64,000 nucleotides of DNA from Rubripirellula lacrimiformis. Lineage in GTDB: Bacteria > Planctomycetota > Planctomycetia > Pirellulales > Pirellulaceae. Under the pieces are notes generated by a model. That model saw only the letters and a program-made list of their open reading frames with translations. It was not told where the DNA came from and ran no database searches. The stretch lies in the NCBI RefSeq assembly GCF_007741535.1, contig NZ_CP036525.1, positions 2,356,001 through 2,420,000 of the forward strand, read 5' to 3'. The first letter of the stretch is position 1, and every line of letters starts with the position of its first letter. Made by a program: the position numbers and the translations under genes. Below, in pieces: positions 1-9,142 of this stretch.

Positions 1-212
1 TGAAAACCTTCGGCGCGGTGCATGCAGACGACAGGGATGTCCATGCTGCGCAGCTGTTCGCCAATCGGGCCGATCTGACCTAGCGACGCGACCGTCAACT
101 GGTAACGGTTCGGGTCGGCGTGCTTGGCAAACTGGACCAGCAACTTTTCTAGTCCGCCCACGTCCAGGCCAAACGTAATGTGAGCGACGCGAATTCGCGG
201 ATCGTCATTCAT
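1..212 (-). CDS. Glycosyltransferase family 4, N-terminal fragment (runs off the left edge)
   Basis: Only the first ~70 codons are inside the window, read leftward from the ATG at 210-212. The protein opens MNDDPRIRVAHITFGLDVGG and continues with GLEKLLVQFAKH. A beta strand followed by a GG-x-E loop is the usual start of the N-terminal Rossmann half of GT-B (GT4) glycosyltransferases. The gene begins 15 bp after the stop of the sugar transferase on the same strand, so the two are probably co-transcribed and act on the same glycan in the cytoplasm. The acceptor and donor sugars cannot be told. Catalytic residues lie outside the window. Confidence 0.75.
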   Translation of the reverse strand, partial: MNDDPRIRVAHITFGLDVGGLEKLLVQFAKHADPNRYQLTVASLGQIGPIGEQLRSMDIPVVCMHRAEGF

Positions 213-227
213 AGTGGCAACCGACAA

Positions 228-1172
228 TTAGCCGACAGTTTCGAGCATGTGTGATTGGCGTCTTTTGGCTTCGCCTGTGGCATCGGCCAACCAGGGGGCG
301 TTGGACGGTAGCTCGACCACCATCGGAACGACGGGAACACGACGCAATCGGAACAACGAAGTCGAGTACTGTTTCGGGATTCCACACATCTTCAACATGG
401 TTGTGAAAATGATTCGCAGGTCCAGAAGCGGTGTCGCGCTGAAGATGTACTCGATGTCCAGTTCGAATTTTCGCTTGACGCTATGAATCGATTCATCCGG
501 ATCCAGATTGACCTGGGCCAATCCTGTGACGCCCGGCAAGACATCCAAGCGGTGTCGATAACCGGGAATCTGCAATTCCAGTCCGCGGATGATCTCCGGA
601 CGTTCTGGACGCGGGCCCACGAACGACATCTCACCGCGAACGATGTTCCATAACTGTGGCAATTCGTCCAGGTGAAGTGTGCGTAAGTAGTGCCCGATGG
701 CGGTCACGCGTGGGTCATTCTTGGTTGCCCAAACGGCACCGGTTCCATCTTCGGCATCGCTGGACATCGATCGGAATTTCAGGATCTGGAACGGACGACC
801 ATCGATTCCCGATCGGGTCTGCCGATAGAAAATATCGCCACGGCTGGAAAGCCGAACGGCTAAGGCCAGCAGCGCAAGCAACGGGCTCAACGCGACGAGA
901 AACACGATCGCGGCAACCTGTTCGCAGCGTTGCCGAAACCACGACGCACGCTGAATCGGCAATGACGATTGACCCACGTGCAGCAAGTCGGCACGGGGGG
1001 GATCGGCACAGATTTGGTCAACACGGTTTTGATCATCACAGGCGACTGCGACCGCGCTCGCTAGGCGAGACGCTTCGAAAGTACCTGCGTTGGGGGGCAC
1101 GCGGGACTGAAAGTCCTCTGCTGTGCGGCGCATCCTTGCCGAATCGATTTGGTCGGGAGGGGGGCACCTCAT
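228..1172 (-). CDS. Polyprenyl-phosphate sugar-1-phosphate transferase (bacterial sugar transferase family)
   Basis: This family transfers a sugar-1-phosphate onto undecaprenyl phosphate at the inner membrane, starting a lipid-linked repeat unit. Visible marks are one hydrophobic helix just before the domain, then KFRSM, DELPQLWN, SFVGPRPERPE and PGVTGLAQV, all classic for the WbaP/PglC-type catalytic domain. Only the C-terminal catalytic part is present; the four-helix WbaP-like front is absent. The frame stays open to 1376, but the upstream translation is low in protein character and includes a run of eight C on the coding strand. I chose the ATG at 1172; other starts up to 1376 are possible. 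It leads into the GT4 gene and is divergent from the tolC-like gene. Confidence 0.88.
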   Translation of the reverse strand: MRCPPPDQIDSARMRRTAEDFQSRVPPNAGTFEASRLASAVAVACDDQNRVDQICADPPRADLLHVGQSSLPIQRASWFRQRCEQVAAIVFLVALSPLLALLALAVRLSSRGDIFYRQTRSGIDGRPFQILKFRSMSSDAEDGTGAVWATKNDPRVTAIGHYLRTLHLDELPQLWNIVRGEMSFVGPRPERPEIIRGLELQIPGYRHRLDVLPGVTGLAQVNLDPDESIHSVKRKFELDIEYIFSATPLLDLRIIFTTMLKMCGIPKQYSTSLFRLRRVPVVPMVVELPSNAPWLADATGEAKRRQSHMLETVG

Positions 1173-1867
1173 ATCGCCATACTCTGTCGCAATAGAAACG
1201 GGGGGGGAACGATAACCCATCGCTGCGGGATCGGTCGCGTGATGGGGGGCGGCACCATCGGTGGTGGTGCCACGGCTGATCCGACGACGCTGTTCTGTTT
1301 CGCGTCTGGCTGTTGGACAACAGCTTCTAACTGCCATCAAAGTCGACACAATCGCTAAACAACATGCAACCGGCATAATCGTTCGTTCGCCAAATCTGCA
1401 CAGATGTTAACTAGTTGATGGTGGTGCCGCCATGACCGAATTCGATCTCCCGGGTGATTTGATTGCATTTCATCTGCCCCCATTGGAGTGCCGTATTGTT
1501 GGGGGAAAGGGCTATCCCGAGCGATAAACGGCTGTGGTTTTTCAGTTGGCGTAGGCGACAGCATAAGGGGGGACGGTAAACCGCTATTCTTTGGGGATTC
1601 CCCCCGGTTGGTGTGCGGTGGGGCGGCCGAGGATTTCGAAAAAGTGATAGTTTATCTAGCGGTCGTCCAGTCTGTCCCCCTGAAAGGGTGGTTTTCGTGT
1701 GGGGGGGATGCAACGGTTGGGATGATCTTGGCAATGAAATCAGTCGTGTCGCCCGTGCGAATTTCTTCGATCGTTACGGATGTAACTGGACGACGAACAG
1801 CGGTAGGACTGCCCCGTCGAATGTCGACCGTTCTGACCGATTTCTCTGAAAAGTCATCTCCGTCGCT
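1173..1867. other. Divergent intergenic region between sugar transferase and TolC-like gene
   Basis: I see no convincing gene here. Short open frames exist on both strands, but they overlap each other and show no domain-like sequence. The region contains several G-runs, near 1204 and 1703. It must hold the promoters of both flanking genes; no -35/-10 pair could be assigned with confidence. The part up to 1376 may belong to the sugar transferase if a longer start is used. Confidence 0.5.
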
Positions 1868-4018
1868 ATGTTTTGCCCACCACCTTCGTTGCTAACTCGG
1901 TTCGCTCTGACAGCGTTGGTTGCGGCAGCGGTGGGATCTTCGGGTGCGGCGGCGGACGGTTCGTCAGAGCAATACTGTGTCAGTCCAGCGAATACGTTCG
2001 ATCACTTCATCGACGCGATCGAGACCGTCGACGAATCCTGGTACGGCGAAACGTGGTCGGGGAAACCGGAGTCCGAAGCGGTCATCGATGCCCCCGTTCC
2101 GGTCGAAATCCAACCCTCGCGTCCGCAATCGAACCCGTGGGTTTCCGAACCCGCAAACGCCGCGATTTCCACGCCAATGGAAAAGCCCGCGCCGACACGT
2201 TTGGGGATCGGGGATCGCTCCGGTGGATCGGCCCCGTCCGTATGGGATCGGCCCAGCAATCCGACTGTTCCAGTAGCGGTTCAGACACCAGTCCCCGTCC
2301 AGAAATCAATTCTGCTTCAGCAGCCTGCTACCGCGGGAAGTCAAACGGCGACGCCGGCCCCGGGACATTCAGCGGGTTCCGCAGAAGCTTTGCCCCAGGC
2401 GTCGCCGGATGACGATGTGGCGGGGGACAATGCCGTGAATGGATTGGACGATTTCGAGCTGTTTCACCAACAGATACTGCGTGCGCAGCCCGCGGAAGCT
2501 TGGAGTCTAACGTTGGCCGAAGCCGTCCGGTTGGGGCTGGCGAACAACAAGGAAGTATCGGTGCTGAGTCCTAAGCCGGGGGTTGCCGCGGCGATGGTTT
2601 CGATCGAACGAGGCGCCTTTGACCCAGTGACCGGGGTCTCTACTTTTGGCGGCAAAGACAACCGTCAGGTGCGAAGTGAAATCGCAACCTTCGGTGCACC
2701 GGTTTCCAGTCAAAAAATTGACTACTTTCGTCCTCAGAATGGCCGCAACCAGCTTTATCTTCGCCAGCAGTTGGCTACCGGCGGTCAGTACGAAGTTGGG
2801 GTGGGGACGAACTATCTGAACTATTTTCCTGACGCTCCGGAACTGATTGTTCCGTCGGGTTGGGAATCGGCTTTGAATTTCGAATTTCATCAGCCACTTT
2901 TTCGCGGCCGAGGCCGAGCGGCAGCACAGCGCAATCTGCGGGTCGCGGCGGCTCGGCAACGACAATCGGAATTCGATTTCCAGGTTCAACTTCGTGAAAT
3001 CGTCCGCGACATTGATCTGGTTTACTGGGAATTGGCCGGGATCAGTCGACGGGCAAAAGTGGCCAAAGCTTTCGTCGAACTCGCCAATGAATATGCCAAG
3101 CAGGAAGACGCGAGAAAGGATTTAGGGCAAAGCGCCCGCCCCCAAGTGCTGCAGACGGCTTCGGTTCTGAACGAGTTTCGCGTTGATCTGGAAAAGACCC
3201 GGCGAGATCAAAGGGTTGCCGAGATGCGTCTAAGAACGGAACTTGGGTTGGCGATGATGATGCAGCAAAACATGGATGCATTGCTGGCCGATGACCAAAT
3301 GTTTTTGCCGATCGACACGGCGACTTTGGAACTGGAATCGATTTCACCCGCCGATGTCACGTCCGACATTGCTCGCGCGATGACGCGTCCCGAGATTGCC
3401 GAGTCCGGCGCCCGCATCGAGGAAGCTCGCGCGAACCTGGCGGCGGCGAAAAACAAACTGCTGCCGGACGTCCAAGCCCATGCGTTGTATTCCAAGGTCG
3501 GATTGAACAAAGGATTGGACGATTCAGTTTCGACCGTGTTCGAAGACGGGTTTCATACCTGGGGGGCAGGCGTCAGCTATGAACGTCGTCTGCGTCAAAG
3601 GTCCGAGCATGCCGAGGTGCGTCAGTTCCATTTTCAATTGGCACACGAACAGGCTCGCCAAAACGAAATCGCCCACGACATCGTCGGCAAGCTCCGTGAA
3701 CTGAGTTTGCAAATCGAAGGTTCGTTTCGGATTCTGGCAGAGGCCAAGGACTATGTCCGCGTTCTGACCGAGCAGCAGATCGTGCTGGGTGAGCTGTATA
3801 AGGACGGCAAGGTCGGTCTTTTTCAGCGACTTGAAAACGTTCGCGCGTTGCAGGCAGCGGAACTCGATATGCACGACAAATGGATCGATCTAGCCAAGGC
3901 GATCGCTCTGTATCGTTACGAGCGTGGCGACAATGTCGCTAATTACGACATTCAAATCGATGTCGTCGATCCTGTTTTGGGCGACTCCGATGGCTCGGTG
4001 TCCGACGAATCTTTTTAG
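1868..4018 (+). CDS. TolC-family outer-membrane efflux/export protein
   Basis: TolC-type proteins form the outer-membrane and periplasmic channel of tripartite pumps and exporters. An N-terminal signal peptide is visible (start MFCPPPSLL, hydrophobic core, Ala-rich end near residue 30). Residues ~30-205 form a Pro/Ser-rich linker not found in ordinary TolC. The two outer-membrane-efflux repeats follow, with WSLTLAEAVRLGLANN near 220 and long amphipathic helices to ~695. At 716 residues it is about 250 longer than Escherichia coli TolC, mostly because of the linker. The locus suggests it serves polysaccharide or associated export together with the co-polymerase gene downstream; this is inference from position only. 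Confidence 0.87.
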   Translation: MFCPPPSLLTRFALTALVAAAVGSSGAAADGSSEQYCVSPANTFDHFIDAIETVDESWYGETWSGKPESEAVIDAPVPVEIQPSRPQSNPWVSEPANAAISTPMEKPAPTRLGIGDRSGGSAPSVWDRPSNPTVPVAVQTPVPVQKSILLQQPATAGSQTATPAPGHSAGSAEALPQASPDDDVAGDNAVNGLDDFELFHQQILRAQPAEAWSLTLAEAVRLGLANNKEVSVLSPKPGVAAAMVSIERGAFDPVTGVSTFGGKDNRQVRSEIATFGAPVSSQKIDYFRPQNGRNQLYLRQQLATGGQYEVGVGTNYLNYFPDAPELIVPSGWESALNFEFHQPLFRGRGRAAAQRNLRVAAARQRQSEFDFQVQLREIVRDIDLVYWELAGISRRAKVAKAFVELANEYAKQEDARKDLGQSARPQVLQTASVLNEFRVDLEKTRRDQRVAEMRLRTELGLAMMMQQNMDALLADDQMFLPIDTATLELESISPADVTSDIARAMTRPEIAESGARIEEARANLAAAKNKLLPDVQAHALYSKVGLNKGLDDSVSTVFEDGFHTWGAGVSYERRLRQRSEHAEVRQFHFQLAHEQARQNEIAHDIVGKLRELSLQIEGSFRILAEAKDYVRVLTEQQIVLGELYKDGKVGLFQRLENVRALQAAELDMHDKWIDLAKAIALYRYERGDNVANYDIQIDVVDPVLGDSDGSVSDESF

Positions 4019-4034
4019 GGTGCGATGTGGCTTG

Positions 4035-4107
4035 CGGGCTGCCGGATTCGAGCGGCGGCCGAACGTATCACCGCGATTTAGGTGACCGCCGCCTGCCCTG
4101 CAGCCCG
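4035..4107 (+). terminator. Three-tier hairpin after the TolC-like gene
   Basis: Sixteen bases after the stop lies a nested inverted repeat: CGGGCTGC (4035-4042) pairs with GCAGCCCG (4100-4107), GCGGCGG (4052-4058) with CCGCCGC (4086-4092), and TCACC (4068-4072) with GGTGA (4081-4085). There is no T-tract after it, so it is either a terminator of a non-classical kind or a 3'-end stabiliser. Confidence 0.45.
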
Positions 4108-4496
4108 TTTCGGGATGCTTTGACCGCAAACTGGACGGTCTATACGGGTGTCTATTGACGGTAGGGGCCTTCCGAGTAGCCTACCAATGCAGAGTTCGGA
4201 GCTGCGCGGTTGCAATTTTTGCAGCTGAATTTCTGGTCCGCAGATGGGGACCGGCGGTGTTCGATGCCGCCAAGCATCCATCCGTCATCGGTCGATTAAG
4301 CGATCGGTAGGGCTGATCCGACTGAGATTTCGGTGGCAGGTTTTCGAACGACACCGTACCAGCCAAAATCCGAATTGATTGTCCAAGGCGGCCCCGTTCC
4401 TTCACCCGTATGGCTTGAAATGCATTCGGCGGAACGATCCGGCTAGCCTTTTCCCGTTGACCTCGAAGGCGTATCGAATCGCCGGAGTTGCATTTC
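4108..4496. other. Gap upstream of the co-polymerase gene
   Basis: About 390 bases with no supported gene on either strand. It probably contains the leader and promoter of the gene starting at 4497. No riboswitch or recognisable operator was seen. Confidence 0.5.
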
Positions 4497-6635
4497 GTGC
4501 AAGTTGCATCCCGTCGTCCGAAGCTGCAAATTCGGTCACCCCTTGAATTGGCCATTCGTGGGGTCTTGGCTCGTCCCGTGTATGTCGTTTGCAGTCTGAT
4601 CATTGCGTTGCTGGTTGCGGCGGGCTTGGCGACTCAAATGCGAAGCGAACGCTATCGGTACGTCGGCAAGATGCTGTATTCACCCAACCGAGTGACCGAA
4701 CCCTATTACGTTTCACCCGATCTGCGGAACCTGACCGGCGCCGTCATCAGTCCCTCGCTGATGACTGATCTGTACGATCGATGGGATGTGCCGATCGACT
4801 TCGAAGTTTTTACCGATCGGTTGCGGTTTGACGTTTCCAGCGACGCGGCTTTAGAAACCGCCTACATGTCGAAAGACGAACAGCAGGCACGTGAACTGTT
4901 GCAAGACGCGATGGAAGAGTTCATTCGCAAGGCACGCACCTTTCGCGCCAATTCAATCCGCCAACATGTGGATGATTTCCAACGTGAAATCGAGGTCGCG
5001 GCCGAAGCCAAACTGGCCGCGGACATTCGGCTGCGCGACAAACTGCGACTGGGCCAAGTGCGCACGATCGAATCCTTGACGGCCGAAATGGTCAAAATAC
5101 GTCAATCGATTTCGGATGCTGAAAATCGCATCGCTGCGGCGCTGGATCGACAACAGCTTAGCCGAGCACAGTTCGAGAGCATGTTGGCGCTGCAGAATGT
5201 GGAACGCAAAGTGCCGCGTCCGAGCGATCAAGATCGTGGTGATAGCGACGACGCGAAGACGATGGTCAGCACGGATGAGGATGGTGATTCCGATGAAGCG
5301 TCAGACGAGCAGAAAGATATCGATAGCGACGCCGCGTCCCGTGATCTAGCGGCATCTACCTACGAAAACGAACGAGAGGCGATCGAAGCGAGCTACGATC
5401 TGCAAAAACAGAAACTGTTGGAAGACCGTATCCGCCGAGAAAAAGAACTGGCAAGTTTCAAGGTTCGAATCGACGTCGCACGAAAGGAATTTGATCGGGC
5501 CAAGCTGTTGCACGAGCGTGATTTGATCAGCGATGCAAACTTTGAACGAGCCAAGGGGGATCTGGAAGTGTTGATGGCGAATCAGAATGAACAGGTTCGC
5601 CAGCTAGAAGAAAAACTGCTTCAGATCAATGGACGCATCAGCGGGCGTACCGACAGCATGCCCTTGCTTGGCGCCGTTGCCATCCCAGGGATGCCGCTGG
5701 CCGCAGCCGGTCAGTCGAACGAACATCAAACGATTGCTCTGTTGCGTGGCAGCGAGGTCGCGGCGGATGCCAATCTGCAGTACCTGGAATCGGAAATTCA
5801 AGGACACAAAACGCGGCTGCAGGAACTGGTGTCGCTGCAAAATGAAATCAAGCCCTTGCAGGACGACGTCGAATTGGCCGACCTGACACTGGGCCGTTTG
5901 AAGACGCGTCGCGAAACGTTCCAGCAGGCTAGTCGATCGGGAACCGACGAGTTGCGGATCGTGCAAGACGCCACTCCGATGATCAACGGTGTATCCAGCA
6001 ACGCAACGAAGTGGTTCGCCGCGGGGTTTGTCGCCGCTTTTGGTTGCCTGATCACGCCCCTGTTTTTGGTGTCGCTTAAGTCCGCCCTTGATCGCCGACC
6101 AGAAACCGGATCGTCGTTCGGGCTTGCCGTTCTGGGCCGGGCCCCGAGTCGAAAACAGTTCGAAAAGAATGCTGTGACGGCCAACTCGGAAATGGCGCGG
6201 ATCGCACTTCGCATTTGCCACCGGTTGGGGACATCCCAAGGGGTCGTCACACTGGCTAGCGATGATCGTGAACATGCCGAAACTCTGGCGCATCATGTCA
6301 CCCAGGTTCTGCACGGGGAAGGTCGGACGGCGACCACGATCGATTCGTCAAAACTGGTCCGCAGTTGGCCTGTCAACGAAGTCGCTGATGTCCATCATGA
6401 TCCAGAGGCCGGTCACGGCGTCTGTTTGCGGGAACTGCAGCAACAGTCCGACTTCGTGCTGGTCTTCAGCCCTCTGTTCGCAGATGCATTGCAATTGGAA
6501 CAATCCGCTAGCCGAAGTTCGGGCATGGTCTTGTCGGTCCCACCGACGGACCTGCATTCGGCGCGGATGCAGCGGACGATCGCGGACTTGGCCACGCTGG
6601 AAACACCCGTGCTGGGTGTGGTCGTCCAACAGTAG
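4497..6635 (+). CDS. Wzz/GumC-like polysaccharide co-polymerase with a degenerate BY-kinase tail
   Basis: These inner-membrane proteins control chain length and export of surface polysaccharides. Two membrane helices bracket the periplasmic part (residues ~25-46 and ~504-526), which is largely coiled coil. An Asp/Ser/Glu-rich stretch interrupts the coil near residues 245-285, which is unusual. The C-terminal ~185 residues resemble the cytoplasmic P-loop domain of bacterial tyrosine kinases (NSEMARIALRICHRL, GVVTLASDDRE, VLGVVVQQ), but the Walker A glycine-lysine loop is missing, so ATP use is doubtful. Start: GTG 4497 sits 9 bases after GGAG (4484-4487); a TTG at 4488 touches that site and is less likely. 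The MBOAT gene follows after 52 bases. Confidence 0.8.
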   Translation: MQVASRRPKLQIRSPLELAIRGVLARPVYVVCSLIIALLVAAGLATQMRSERYRYVGKMLYSPNRVTEPYYVSPDLRNLTGAVISPSLMTDLYDRWDVPIDFEVFTDRLRFDVSSDAALETAYMSKDEQQARELLQDAMEEFIRKARTFRANSIRQHVDDFQREIEVAAEAKLAADIRLRDKLRLGQVRTIESLTAEMVKIRQSISDAENRIAAALDRQQLSRAQFESMLALQNVERKVPRPSDQDRGDSDDAKTMVSTDEDGDSDEASDEQKDIDSDAASRDLAASTYENEREAIEASYDLQKQKLLEDRIRREKELASFKVRIDVARKEFDRAKLLHERDLISDANFERAKGDLEVLMANQNEQVRQLEEKLLQINGRISGRTDSMPLLGAVAIPGMPLAAAGQSNEHQTIALLRGSEVAADANLQYLESEIQGHKTRLQELVSLQNEIKPLQDDVELADLTLGRLKTRRETFQQASRSGTDELRIVQDATPMINGVSSNATKWFAAGFVAAFGCLITPLFLVSLKSALDRRPETGSSFGLAVLGRAPSRKQFEKNAVTANSEMARIALRICHRLGTSQGVVTLASDDREHAETLAHHVTQVLHGEGRTATTIDSSKLVRSWPVNEVADVHHDPEAGHGVCLRELQQQSDFVLVFSPLFADALQLEQSASRSSGMVLSVPPTDLHSARMQRTIADLATLETPVLGVVVQQ

Positions 6636-6687
6636 CTGATCTCTGCGTCCCTGAATCTCGCGATCACCTTTCATTTCGCCTCGCTAA

Positions 6688-8130
6688 ATGCTTTTCAACA
6701 GCTATCTCTTCTGGGTGTTTTTCATGTTGGTGCTGGCCGTCTATCGGCTGTTGCCCCATCGTGCCCAGAACGTTTGGCTGTTGGTTGCCAGCTACGTCTT
6801 TTATGGATCCTGGGATTGGCGATTCTTGTCGCTGATCTGGATCTCTACCCTGGTCGACTTTATCGTCGCGCAGCGAGTTCATGACGTCACCAGCGAAACC
6901 GCTCGGCGGCGTTGGCTGTGGTTGTCCATGGCGACCAATCTGGGGCTGCTGGGAGTTTTTAAGTATTGCGATTTCTTCCTCAGCGAATTGGTCCAGCTAG
7001 GGGACATGGTGGGGATTTCGATGCCGGTGCGTCTGTTGTCGGTCGCGCTTCCAGTCGGGATTTCGTTCTACACATTTCAAACGATGTCATACACGATCGA
7101 CGTCTATCGTCGTCGGATCACACCTAGTCGTGACTTGCCGAACTTCGCGCTTTACGTCTGCTATTTTCCTCAGTTAGTCGCTGGTCCGATCGAACGGTAC
7201 GAGCGGTTGATGCCACAGATCGAACAGCCACGTAAATTCAGCACGGGTTGCTTTCAGGAAGGGCTGTATCACGTCCTGATCGGTCTGATGAAAAAGATCG
7301 TCATCGCCGACAACATGGCGCCCATTGTCAACGCGGTCTTCGATATGCCCGCCGACGAAATCACGGGCCCCGAATGCTTGGTGGCAGTGTACGCGTTCGC
7401 GTTCCAGATCTACGGTGACTTTTCCGGCTACTCGTCGATTGCGCAAGGCGTGTCGAAGTGGCTTGGGATCGATCTGATGTTCAATTTTCGTATGCCCTAT
7501 TTCGCCACCAGCCCCTCGGATTTTTGGCGCCGCTGGCACATCAGTCTGTCACAGTGGTTGCGAGACTATTTGTACATTCCATTGGGCGGGAACCGGGGCG
7601 GCGAATTTGCGACCTATCGCAACCTGATGTTGACGATGCTGTTGGGGGGACTGTGGCACGGTGCCGCCATGACGTTCGTTGCCTGGGGACTGTTCCACGG
7701 ATTGATCCTGTGCCTGTATCGTCCGGTGGAACGTGGCTTGCAGGTGATGGTCGATCGCAATGGGTTGGTGCGGTTCGTTGCGACCGTCATCATGTTTCAT
7801 TTGGTCTGCTTCAGTTGGCTGTTGTTTCGCGCACAAAACATGTCGCAAGCAATCGAGATGAGCCGGATGATGCTGTTGGATTTTGATGGTTGGGCGGCGG
7901 TCATGTCGGGGCCGGCGACCGCACCGTTGTTTTGGTCTGCGTTTGCAATGATCTTGTTCTTCGCATTGCCCGTCACGGCGTACGAATGGTGGGTAGAACG
8001 CCGTGGGAAGATGCTAAGTTTGCTGAGTGTCCGTTGGCCCGTCCGGGCCGCCTTCTATACCTACCTGGTTTTCATGATGTGGATCTTTCCGCCACCGACC
8101 GCCAGCGTTTTTATCTATTTTCAGTTTTGA
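6688..8130 (+). CDS. MBOAT-family membrane O-acyltransferase (AlgI-like)
   Basis: MBOAT proteins move acyl groups, usually acetyl, across the inner membrane onto secreted polysaccharide. The 480-residue protein is almost wholly hydrophobic with many membrane helices. It carries AlgI marks: LPVGISFYTFQTMSYTIDVY, FPQLVAGPI, FRMPYFATSPSDFWRRWH and the catalytic-histidine segment GGLWHGAAMTF. Length matches AlgI-type enzymes (about 460-520). It ends three bases before the next gene, which encodes an AlgJ/AlgX-type partner, so the pair probably forms a two-part O-acetylation machine for the polymer made by this locus. The exact substrate is unknown. Confidence 0.93.
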   Translation: MLFNSYLFWVFFMLVLAVYRLLPHRAQNVWLLVASYVFYGSWDWRFLSLIWISTLVDFIVAQRVHDVTSETARRRWLWLSMATNLGLLGVFKYCDFFLSELVQLGDMVGISMPVRLLSVALPVGISFYTFQTMSYTIDVYRRRITPSRDLPNFALYVCYFPQLVAGPIERYERLMPQIEQPRKFSTGCFQEGLYHVLIGLMKKIVIADNMAPIVNAVFDMPADEITGPECLVAVYAFAFQIYGDFSGYSSIAQGVSKWLGIDLMFNFRMPYFATSPSDFWRRWHISLSQWLRDYLYIPLGGNRGGEFATYRNLMLTMLLGGLWHGAAMTFVAWGLFHGLILCLYRPVERGLQVMVDRNGLVRFVATVIMFHLVCFSWLLFRAQNMSQAIEMSRMMLLDFDGWAAVMSGPATAPLFWSAFAMILFFALPVTAYEWWVERRGKMLSLLSVRWPVRAAFYTYLVFMMWIFPPPTASVFIYFQF

Positions 8131-8133
8131 TGT

Positions 8134-9096
8134 ATGTCTGACACCACCGGAAATCCCGTGACGACGCTGCACGAATGGGCGGAGCCTCCGAAACCTCGAC
8201 AAGAATGGAAGGTCGTGGTCGCGGTTCTGTTTGCATTGATTGTGTTTGAAGGCACGATTCGGAAGCTGCAAAGCAAGCTGTCGAAAGATCTGGTCCACCA
8301 GTTTGGAATTCAGCAGATCATCGACGAAGTGGCGTCGGCGGATCAACCAAGTGGTCTGTTCCTGGGGAACTCGTTGATTCGTGAAGGTATCGACTCGGAT
8401 ACGTTCGCAACGATGTTTCCCGACTTGCATCTTGCGAAGATTCATCCCGACGATACCAGTGTCGTCGAGTGGCGATACTTGTTTGATCGTGTCGCAGCAT
8501 CCGATTTGAACGCCGGTGATTGGGTCGTGATCGGGTATGCGCAAAACCAGTTGACCGACGACGGAATTGTCCGCCCCCGTCGACTTGGGGCGTGGTATCT
8601 GAATGCCGAAAACCAGGCGGATACGCTATCCGAAGACGTCACCAGTTTTGCTGGGCGTTTCGAATTGTTCGCCGCCAAGTATCTGACATCGTTCGCCGTC
8701 GCAGAACGCATCCGATCACGGGTTTTGGCGGCGTTGGTGCCTATGTACGAGGTCACCGCCCAGCGTTTGAACCGGGTCGCAGAGTTGGAGGAATCACCGT
8801 CGCCGACCGACGGTATGCGTGCGGCCAGCTATGTGCGGTTGGAACGCCTGTTGGCGGTCGCAAAGCAGCATCGGATTGATTTGTCGGTCGTTGCGATTCC
8901 GGTTGGTGAACCGTTTCGCCTTGATCCTGGTTTGCTCGCGAAGCTGGAAAAGGCCGGGGTTCGCCATATCGATGCCCGCAGTGTCCCGGGGATCGGGCCG
9001 GATAGCTTTCCCGATGGCTATCACATGGACCCATCCGCGGCCAAGTTGTTCACCGAATTCGTTGCGCAGCAACTGCGTCAGGAGCCTTCGCCATAG
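8134..9096 (+). CDS. SGNH-like protein, probable partner of the MBOAT acyltransferase
   Basis: The 320-residue protein has one N-terminal membrane anchor (residues ~25-42) and a soluble, presumably periplasmic, domain. FLGNSLIREGI fits block I of SGNH hydrolases, with Ser after GN, and PDGYHMDPSAAKLF near the C-terminus fits the Asp-x-x-His block. In alginate-type systems such proteins receive acetyl groups from the MBOAT protein and pass them to the glycan. The gene starts 3 bases after the MBOAT stop, supporting translational coupling and a shared job. Sequence similarity to AlgJ itself is weak by eye, so the family name is left open. Confidence 0.72.
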   Translation: MSDTTGNPVTTLHEWAEPPKPRQEWKVVVAVLFALIVFEGTIRKLQSKLSKDLVHQFGIQQIIDEVASADQPSGLFLGNSLIREGIDSDTFATMFPDLHLAKIHPDDTSVVEWRYLFDRVAASDLNAGDWVVIGYAQNQLTDDGIVRPRRLGAWYLNAENQADTLSEDVTSFAGRFELFAAKYLTSFAVAERIRSRVLAALVPMYEVTAQRLNRVAELEESPSPTDGMRAASYVRLERLLAVAKQHRIDLSVVAIPVGEPFRLDPGLLAKLEKAGVRHIDARSVPGIGPDSFPDGYHMDPSAAKLFTEFVAQQLRQEPSP

Positions 9097-9142
9097 TTTC
9101 CGACGCGGCAGTCCTGTTGTGAATCGAATGTGTGGTTCGACC

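Noticed and set aside
656-1195. 179-codon plus-strand open frame
   Set aside because: Antisense to the sugar transferase domain; no recognisable product.
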